Below, piece by piece: positions 57,401 through 64,000 of a stretch of 64,000 nt of DNA. Location of the stretch: contig OZ023213.1 of the NCBI GenBank assembly GCA_963995525.1, positions 46,003,013 to 46,067,012 on the forward strand. The letters are read 5' to 3'. The stretch comes from Escarpia spicata. Lineage: Eukaryota > Annelida > Polychaeta > Sabellida > Siboglinidae. Under the pieces are notes generated by a model. It ran no database searches, had not been told where the DNA came from, and was given only the letters and a program-made list of their open reading frames with translations. The first letter of the stretch is position 1; each line of letters starts with the position of its first letter. The translations under genes and the position numbers were made by a program.

Positions 57401-60400
57401 AGATGTGGCTCTGTAGTAGGGGGGTGTGATCCTGTGTTTGTCCTGTAAATGTGTCCCTGTAGTAGGGGGACGTGATATTGTGTTTGTCCTGTAGATGTGG
57501 CCTTGTAGTAGGGGGACGTGATCTTGTGTTTGTCCTGTAGACGTGTCCCTGAAGTCGGGGGATGTGATCCTGTGTTTGTTCTGTAGATGTGGCCCTGTAG
57601 TAGGAGAGTGATCCTGTGTTTGTCCTGTAGATGTGGCACTGTAGTAGGGGGAGTGATCCTGTGTTTGTCATGTAGATGTGGCCCTGTAGTAGGGGGAGCG
57701 ATCCTGTGTTTGTCCTGTAGATGTGGCCCTGTAGTAGGGGGAGTGATCCTGTGTTTGTCCTGTAGATGTGGCTCTGGAGAGGGAAGTAGAAGGAGACGTG
57801 ATTCTGGGTGACATGGGGGAAGGGATGCCGTTTCGACCGGGAACCTTCGATGGAGTCATCAGGTAAGGATGTGTCTCGCATTTAAAACTGACTGAGTTAC
57901 CCTCACTTACTATATAAATGCCAAGCTACAATGGTACCATATTATGCCATTATTGGCATAATATTGATATTATATGATATTATTTGAAAATTATTACCTT
58001 GATCTTTCACTGCTGGCTGTATGAATAACCCATATGCTAACTACAGAGTTATAATTTAAATACCTCGTTGGGTGTCTGCCGTTGAAACAAGTAGATTGTC
58101 TTTCTCCTGGCTGTCTTGTAGTATCTCTGCCCTTCAATGGCTGTGCAACGCAGACAAGACCTACCACAATCCTCCCAAGCGACTCTACAAGTTCTTCTCC
58201 ACTCTCTACTCATCCATGGTAAGATCACTCTAAAATGTCAACTTATTCATAATTCCTTGTACAGTAATAATGGAAGGTATATGGGACATATTTGTGAATT
58301 CCATGTGACGTTTTAGACGTTGTGTAAAAGAATATAAAAGGTAGTCGTCATGTCTCCACAGTTTTCACCATGTTATTATATTTAATCATTTATCCCAAGA
58401 GGAAAGTACGCTAAAGAACATTATTACAATTTGACAAGCCATAACAAAACAAGCAAATACAATTTCTGAGATAACTAATATTGAAAGACAAATAGGTTTG
58501 TTTTAATAGCCCAACATGTCGCCACCAATTCACCTGAAATAGTGATTACCGTTAACTTGTAATAAACCTTGTCTGGAGCACATAATAATCGCACCCAGAG
58601 TACACATGTTGATTTATGTTTCAGCGGAGAGGAGCTAGAGCAGTCATGCAGCTGTACCCAGAAAACAGTGACCAGGTTAGCAAACATTCTGTGCTCTCGG
58701 TCTCGTTCACAATGATAATTACAAAGTTCAATAGTGTATAAATCGTGAGGGACCAGAGCTCAGAGGTGCAAACCAGAATCATTAAGCATGATTCATAGAC
58801 GGATATACAAAAGTCATCATCACAACATTGTACATACATTCTGGGGCTTGAGCGATATGAATCAGGATACAGTAACATGAAACTCTGATGCAAATAAAGA
58901 AAAGGTAATGACCCGAGTCAAGCCTATTCTATCAATTAGACGTGCAATTGTACAATTCACCTAACCATCACGTGACCTGTGGCCCAGCAAAAACTCCATC
59001 AAGCCATCAAAAAATGGAGTCTGAACATGTGGAGCAATTGTGTATTCCGTTTTATATTTTGTCGAAATTCTAGCCACAAATGTGTTTCTTTATGCCAGAA
59101 ACATAGACAAAGTTTTCTAAAGTGACAGCTGTATGCGGGAATGTTTGATTTATGAGATGTCATGCAGCAGTAGTAATGTAATTCAGGTATATAACTGTTA
59201 ACAACATTGTTGGCAAAGGCAAAACTTGACAGATCACACGCATAATTTAGACGTATGCAAACTGTGACGTACTCAATACATCAATTGTTTGTTGTGTTTT
59301 CTGACTACAGCTAGAACTGATCACACGCCAGTCGATGAAGGCAGGATTCACCGGCGGCCTTGTTGTCGATTTTCCCAACAGTACCAAGGCCAAGAAGTAA
59401 GACTTAGCCATCTGTGAACATATTGCAAACTTACGAGGTTTGACAAGATTGCCATCCAGAGCAAAATATGCAGATGGCAAGTGAACAAGGACGCCTTCAG
59501 ATTATCAAGAGTCCAACTTTTTGTATCTATGTTTTAACCTGTCCTAAAATAAACTATTTGTTAGTTATGTTTTTAAGCATAATTATTTATGCTCTTAACG
59601 TTTACACAATCAGTAGATAATCTGTTTCGTACAATTATTATCTTCTGTGAAATGGATTACTTTCTGTTATCTAATCTACACTGTTTCTTCATTGATATTA
59701 CATTGTCTTCTCAAATTTGTTTAGCATATTAATATACTGTTAACACTGACCCGTGATTGACAATGAATGTGTCATGTTCTTGAGATGTGTTACTTTGTTC
59801 ACAGGATGTGTTTCTTCGTTCTGTGTTTTCGTTTGCTGATTGTGTTTTTCTTCACTGGATGAGTTTCTGTGTTAAATTATTTGTTAGCTTACCGATAATA
59901 CTTTGTTGTGTTTCCAGAATGTTTCTGTGTTTGTTTACTGGGGGCGCAACTCAACACTTGCCCGCTGGTCTTGGCACCCCTGGAGCAAACCCACAGCAGA
60001 CACAGGCCGCGTTTACAGCAAAACGGTTGGTTCACTTATAAATTTACACCAGCAGTTACAACATTGTCTATAATGTATAACATTAATAACGCACAACTGG
60101 ATTCACGGATCCATTAAGTGTATTGTTCTCCATCTATCGTGTTCCTCTGCCAATCTCGCCACTGTTTAGTTTTCATCTTACCCTTTTAAGATCCTTTTTA
60201 AAGTACAGTAAAGGTAAGTTCTTATATAGCGTAGTATCCAGTCCTCAGGACTGCTCAAAGCGCATTACGCTTTATTCCTTGGCAGACCTGTTCAATCAAA
60301 TGCCATCTCGACTTCTCAGGGAAGTATCCAGCCATTCTGCAACTAATGCACGAAAACTTACTTACTTGTGCCCCTCGCTCCATGAGGAACATAGGCCATC

Positions 60401-63400
60401 AACAACGACTCTCCAGCACACACAACCTTCGGTAATCTTCTCTGTTTATTTCCAGGTGTAGCCACTCCTTTGTACGTCTGCAGCCGTTTCCCTTTGCCAG
60501 GTGTTTTTTTAGCCTTTAATGCCTTCTTTTTCTTTGAGGATTCCATGCCAAAGACTGTCCAGTTATGTTTGTTGTTGGCTTTCTCAGTGTGTGTCCAATC
60601 CAACCCCAATCTCTCCTCAGGATTTGCTTGGCGACAGGTTCTTGGCTAGTCCTTTCCCGTAGCTCCTTGTTTCTGATTTTGTCGTGCCATTTTATGCATA
60701 GAATTCTTTGCATACATCGGTTAAGGAATGCCTGGATTTTGCCTAATGTTGTTTTTTGTCATTCTTCATGTTTCAGAGCCATACAACAATACTGACTTTA
60801 AGTTGGAGTTAAAAATCCAGATTTTTTTTGGTGGTGAATTCCCGATGTTATTTAGTACCAGGAATGCTGTTCGTGCCTTGCCCACTCTTGCTGTAACATC
60901 TGTCACTGTACCACCTTGTTTGTCTATCACGCTCCCTAAGTAGGTAAAAGAATCCACTTCCTCCATGCGAAAACTATTCGTACGCAAATATTTGCCAGTG
61001 TCTACAGCCAGGTACTCATTCATACAGCTGAGTGAACTGCGGCAACGTTAAGTGAACGAACTTGCCCAAGGTTCGACACTGCAGCACAGGATTCAAACCC
61101 GGGTTCTCTCAGTCGAGAGTCTGAAGCTCTAAGCACTGCGCCACTGAGCTCCACGATGCCTCTCCATCTTAACTTTGGTCTTCCTCTCCTACTACTTCTA
61201 CTCTCCAGGCTCTCTTTGACACAGCAAACTTGTGCTTTCATATTTTGCTATATTACAAGTTATATTCAGGCTGGAATACAATGGAGAATAATAAGTGCAA
61301 AGCAAGGCCAGTTTGATGTGTCAGGTGCACATGAAGCAGTCTGATGTGATGTTTGCAGAGAGAGAATGCAGAAGATTCGGGGGAAGCCACCGAAGAAAAG
61401 TAGGGAATGGATACTGGAAAAGAAGGAACGGAGACGGAGACAGGGAAAGTAAGTAGAACCTGCAACCAGGTGGCTGTCTCACTTTTGTCACACCAGGTGA
61501 CACAACCATCTACTATTTTGAACGTCACACTGCTGTGTGCAGACGAGTAAATGTTTATGCATACATCCATACGAGCTTTGACCTAATATTTAAAAATATT
61601 TACTAATTATGCATATAATATATAAGTACTCACAAAATACTTGTAATTAACACAGTTTTTTTACAATATTTAATTCAAATGCAGTACAATATGCAGTTAT
61701 GGGCTTTGACTTATAGAGAAGTGCGTGCTGTCCAGGTCTGTGGTAATAGTCATAATAATATGTAATAGTAACGATTACAAATATTGAAGTAATAGTAATA
61801 GGTTGAGCAAAAACTCAATGTAATAGTGATAGGAAGCAATGTAATAGTAATTGACCTATTACTTTTATACTACTATTGAACATTTAAACCAAATTTCAAC
61901 TACATAACAATTCCATTTGATTAGGTTGTAGATTCCACTAGTTTCTCCAGGTTTTATAGTTGCTCTCCCCTTGTCAACATCAGCATGGCTCTGGGGAAGT
62001 TTTACCCTAGAGTTTTATGAGCGTTTACATAGCAAGAGACACTGGTTGTCTGGTACACTGTGACTGCTGCATTGACTAAAGGGATTAAACTGGGCTTTCA
62101 CTGCTTTGAAGTAAGTTCTGCCAAGTGACAAGTTGCCAACTACCCTTTTCAAGTAAGCCTATGGGTTTAGTGACTGCCTCCATGGTGCACACAATTCAGC
62201 CTAACTACAGTGGGTGTGAAAAACATTCTGATCTATTTGTACTTGAGCCAATAATTAACTGTCCACCAAGCACCAAGCAGCAGTCGAGCAATGTGGTTTA
62301 ATTAAACTGTATCCACCAAGTTATGTGGCATTAACTATTGCTTGAATTGTCTTTCATTCCAGTATGGTATTTAAACATAAAATGGTACATATATATTCTA
62401 TCCTTAGTAGATTGTATATATGGTATATACTATACAGATATATTTTGTTGTAAATATTTATACATTTTTTATACTTTATAATACTTCCCTAATGATAATG
62501 ATGAAAGTACTTGACATTCTCAAATATGATTTCAAATACTTTGGGCATGGGTATCAATAAATAGCAAGTTAGATTTTGTATTCACCTGTCTTGTTTAACT
62601 TCTTGAGACTGTGAGTCAAACAATTGTACTTATTGTATTTATGCGTACAGTGCATTATACCATAAAATGATGTAAAATGTAGTAGTAATTGCCTCAAATA
62701 TAATAGTAATAGGAAGGAAACAAAGTAATAGTAATATAGTACATTGCAATGTAATTGATTCCAGGCCTGGGGCTGACACCTTTCACACTTGTTTTACAAA
62801 GAAGTGTGGGCTGGCACCTTTCACTGTTGTTTTACAGAGAAGTGTGGGCCGACATCTTTTACTTTGTTTTACAGAGAAGTGAGGGCTGACACCTTTGACT
62901 CTTGTTTTACAGAGAAGTACAGGCTGACACCTTTGACTCTTTTTTTTTACAAAAAAGTGTGGGCTGACACCTTTGACTCTTTTTTTTACAAAGAAGTGTG
63001 GGCTGACACCTTTCACTCTTGTTTTACAGAGAAGTGCCAGCTGACACCTTTGACTCTTTTTTTACAAAGAAGTGAGGGCTGACACCTTTGACTCTTTTTT
63101 TTACAAAGAAGTGTGGGCTGACACCTTTCACTCTTTTTTTTACAAAGAAGTGTGGGCTGACACCTTTCACTCTTGTTTTACAGAGAAGTGCGGGCCAACA
63201 CCTTTGACTTTGTTTTACAGAGAAGTAAGGGCTGACACCTTTCACTCTCGTTTTACAGAGAAGTGAGGGCTGACACCTTTCACTCTTGTTTGACAAAGAA
63301 GTGCAGGCTGACACCTTTCACTCTTGTTTTACAGAAAAGTGAGGGCTGATACCTTTCACTCTTGTTTTACAAAGAAGTGCGGGCTGATACCTTTCACTCT

Positions 63401-64000
63401 TGTTTTACAGAGAAGTGAGGGCTGACACCTTTCACTCTTGTTTTACAGAGAAATGCGGGCTGACATCTTTCACTCTTGTTTTACAGAGAAGTGAGGGCTG
63501 ACACCTTTCACTCTTGTTTTACAGAAAAATGAGGGCTGACACCTTTCACTCTTGTTTTACAAAGGAGTGAGGGCTGACACCTTTCACTCTTGTTTTACAA
63601 AGAAGTGCGGGCTGATACCTTTCACTCTTGTTTTACAGAGAAGTGAGGGCTGACACCTTTCACTCTTGTTTTACAGAGAAGTGCGGGCTGACATCTTTCA
63701 CTCTTGTTTTACAGAGAAGTGAGGGCTGACACCTTTCACTCTTGTTTTACAGAGAAGTGCAGGCTGACACCTTTCACTCTTGTTTTACAGAGAAGTGCAG
63801 GCCGGCACCTTTCACTCTTATTTTATAGAGAAGTGAGGGCTGACACCTTTCACTCTTGTTTTCCAAAGAAGTGAGGGCTGACACCTTTCACTCTTGTTTT
63901 ACAAAGAAGTGCAGGCTGACACCTTTCACTCTTGTTTTACAAAAAAGTGAGGGCTGACACCTTTCACTCTTGTTTTACAAAGACGTGAGGGCTGACACCG
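48412..64000 (+). CDS. BUD23: BUD23 18S rRNA (guanine-N7) methyltransferase, last exon not resolved
   Basis: SAM-dependent enzyme that, with TRMT112, makes m7G in 18S rRNA and supports 40S export (family knowledge). Exons: 48412-48456, 48547-48584, 53511-53606, 55718-55800, 57766-57862, 58122-58218, 58625-58675, 59311-59396, 59918-60025, 61359-61448; all GT/AG and all phases join, 791 nt, 263 residues plus AA. Landmarks: [20 protein letters not shown] near the start, SAM motif DVGCGSGLSG (58-67), VGVD-like [44 protein letters not shown], and a basic tail [19 protein letters not shown]. Human is 281 residues, so about 18 remain; their first codons (E-V-R-x-D-T) match the unit of the array at 62769-64000. 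Three minisatellites abut its junctions. Confidence 0.95.
48831..49469. mobile_element. TA-flanked MITE-like element, 639 bp, in BUD23 intron 2
   Basis: The 23-bp ends CCGTAAATTCTGTATTTGTA-GCC and, reversed, CCATAAATTCTGTATTTGTA-GCC differ at one base and are flanked by TA (48829-48830 and 49470-49471). Subterminal GCTTTAAT and GTGTGTAGCC / GTGTGTGGC words are also shared. No transposase coding. Tc1/mariner-type target site. Confidence 0.8.
49470..50869. other. BUD23 intron 2, AT-rich part
   Basis: No exon or clear transposon. A (TA)n tract at about 50821-50850 borders the LINE that follows. Confidence 0.4.
50870..53290 (-). mobile_element. APE-type LINE, 2.4 kb, several frame breaks
   Basis: Minus strand, 5' to 3': endonuclease piece with [36 protein letters not shown] and [11 protein letters not shown] (53194-53003); RT pieces with [20 protein letters not shown] and [12 protein letters not shown] (52101-51820), then in another frame [14 protein letters not shown] and [10 protein letters not shown] (FADD at 51606-51617); C-terminal [14 protein letters not shown] ... 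[16 protein letters not shown] (51115-50903). Domain order is normal for a jockey/I-type non-LTR element. Frameshifts, stops and the changed motif A (D-S-E-K-V-F-N) make it inactive. It fills half of BUD23 intron 2, antisense to the gene. Confidence 0.85.
53311..53357. repeat. AT palindrome at the LINE edge
   Basis: (TA)n tracts flank TTTATTTATA and TATAAATATA in mirrored order, giving a self-complementary stretch of about 45 bp. Another (TA)n tract, at 50821-50850, lies at the other edge of the same LINE. Confidence 0.6.
54608..54865. mobile_element. Diverged relative of the Harbinger-like MITE
   Basis: Shares with 33905-34127 the words GATCATCTC, TCAGATGAAATTACTTTCAT (inverted sense in part), AACAT-GATATGA-GATAT, CTGCCTCTGAA-CC and TTGATATCG/CTGATATCG, with GATGATCC at the right end. 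The terminal repeats are eroded. In BUD23 intron 3; the rest of that intron (53607-55717) shows a (TA)n tract at about 54368-54395 and nothing else. Confidence 0.6.
55828..56875. repeat. 41-bp minisatellite, about 26 copies, in BUD23 intron 4
   Basis: Unit GTGACACTCACTCACTCATG then TAAATACAGATGTGTATACA and T. Length variants of 37 bp lack one ACTC. The array starts about 30 bp after the exon 4 donor (55801). The unit contains a near-palindrome, ACATGTGTATACATGT. No exon sequence is recognisable in it. Confidence 0.92.
56876..57401. other. BUD23 intron 4, between two minisatellites
   Basis: Contains an inverted copy (about 56990-57040) of the dispersed repeat at 17050-17120, recognisable by TCTCTAGATAAAGCTATG. 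Otherwise AT-rich without features. Confidence 0.45.
57402..57765 (+). repeat. Minisatellite of about 8 units made from the BUD23 exon 5 junction
   Basis: Units of 45-46 bp, each reading ATGTGGCCCTGTAGTAGGGG, a G(A)CGTGATCCTG or GAGTGATCCTG part, then TGTTTGTCCTGTAG. The last unit ends in the true acceptor CCTGTAG at 57765 and exon 5 starts ATGTGGCTCTG. The unit's first 11 bases match exon 5, and its AGTAGGGGGACGTGATCCTG aligns, with small gaps, to exon 5 AGTAGAAGGAGACGTGATTC. So each unit is a copy of acceptor plus decayed exon. Use of an upstream acceptor would give D-V-A-L then TAG. Confidence 0.9.
59450..59720 (-). mobile_element. CR1/L2-like LINE 3' end, second copy
   Basis: Homologous to 5370-5660: shared GCAGATGGCA(A/G)GTG(A/G)ACAAGGA, ATCAAGAGTCCAAC, ACACAATCAG(T/C)AGATAATC and TATCTAA(T/C)CTACACTG. 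In BUD23 intron 8 between exons 8 and 9, antisense. Too short to encode anything. Confidence 0.65.
60205..61155 (-). mobile_element. tRNA-derived SINE split by a LINE insertion
   Basis: Same family as 9437-9765. The 3' half is at 60205-60358 and the pol III promoter half at 60968-61155, with B box GGGTTTGAATCC (reverse of 61089-61100) and an A-box-like segment near 61135. The halves join at CGAAAACT, present on both sides (60351-60358 and 60968-60975) of the inserted LINE. Lies in BUD23 intron 9. Confidence 0.85.
60359..60967 (-). mobile_element. 5'-truncated LINE nested in the SINE
   Basis: Minus frame from 60960: [20 protein letters not shown], then [16 protein letters not shown] and [16 protein letters not shown], then after a frameshift [20 protein letters not shown] and [11 protein letters not shown]. 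This is the post-RT region of a jockey/I-type element, a family also using the W-x-W-I-G-H-x-L/C-R motif seen at 50903-51115. The 8-bp target duplication CGAAAACT marks the insertion. Confidence 0.8.
61449..62768. other. BUD23 last intron, proximal part
   Basis: AT-rich sequence with scattered GTAATAGTAATAG words at 61740-61870 and 62680-62750. No exon with matching phase (needs A in the first position and about 18 basic-tail codons) was seen before the array. Confidence 0.5.
62769..64000 (+). repeat. 38-bp minisatellite made from the BUD23 terminal-exon junction, about 32 units
   Basis: Unit: CCTTTCACTCTTGTTTTACA then GAGAAGTGAGGGCTGACA. Joined to exon 10 (which ends in AA), the TTTTACAG acceptor yields AA|A GAA GTG AGG GCT GAC ACC = K-E-V-R-A-D-T, which matches the family's start of the last segment (E-V-R-P-D-T in human) at the right residue number (264 onward). 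So each unit is a pyrimidine tract, AG and six to seven exon codons. Many units keep CAG|AGAAGTG; others read CAAAGAAGTG. The array runs to the window edge, where the last copy changes to ACACCG. Open frames on both strands here are by-products. Confidence 0.9.

Noticed and set aside
57309..57881. 190-codon minus frame with H-I-Y-R-T-N-T-G-S repeats
   Set aside because: Antisense reading of the exon 5-derived array and exon 5 itself.
62783..63314. Frames on both strands in the 38-bp array
   Set aside because: Repeat-driven. Only the K-E-V-R-A-D-T phase is meaningful, as a copy of the terminal exon start.
62769..64000. CRISPR-like array
   Set aside because: Units follow one another without unique spacers, and the locus is an animal gene.

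Overview
The window is eukaryotic nuclear DNA from a bilaterian animal. Exons are short with GT/AG junctions, introns are long and AT-rich, and the rest is packed with decayed retrotransposons, DNA-transposon relics and minisatellites. The syntaxin N-terminus looks lophotrochozoan (a mollusc or relative), but that assignment is an impression only.

Four protein-coding genes can be built exon by exon. (1) A syntaxin-1-like SNARE on the minus strand: exon 1 at 31666-31698 and exon 2 at 26022-26099; the rest is not visible and probably lies left of the window. (2) RAN GTPase on the plus strand, complete: six coding exons between 34673 and 40634, 216 residues. (3) A DNAJC30-type mitochondrial J protein on the minus strand, complete: two exons between 45566 and 43854, 224 residues. 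(4) BUD23 (WBSCR22), the 18S rRNA methyltransferase, on the plus strand: ten exons from 48412 to 61448, 263 residues; the last exon is missing or hidden at the right edge. They are independent genes, not an operon. STX1A, BUD23 and DNAJC30 are also neighbours in the human Williams-Beuren region, with DNAJC30 and BUD23 head to head as here, so the window shows old microsynteny with RAN in between.

Layout: 1-26 kb is syntaxin intron 2 or flank, with five minisatellites, LINE fragments, a tRNA-derived SINE, a TA-flanked transposon, a hAT relic and Helitron ends. 26-31.7 kb is the start of syntaxin, with a hAT relic and a foldback MITE in intron 1. 31.7-34.7 kb is the divergent syntaxin/RAN spacer. 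34.7-40.6 kb is RAN, with interleaved piggyBac-like inverted repeats in intron 2. 40.6-43.8 kb holds the RAN 3' UTR and a broken HNH-like ORF. 43.8-48.4 kb is DNAJC30 and its spacer to BUD23. 48.4-64 kb is BUD23.

The most unusual signal is inside BUD23. Two different minisatellites appear to have been made by tandem amplification of this gene's own intron-exon junctions. An array of about 8 units at 57402-57765 runs directly into exon 5, and each unit carries a copy of the exon 5 acceptor plus decayed exon 5 sequence. An array of about 32 units at 62769-64000 has a 38-bp unit made of a pyrimidine tract, an AG acceptor and the codons expected to open the terminal exon (K-E-V-R-A-D-T). A third array (41 bp, about 26 units) begins about 30 bp after the exon 4 donor.
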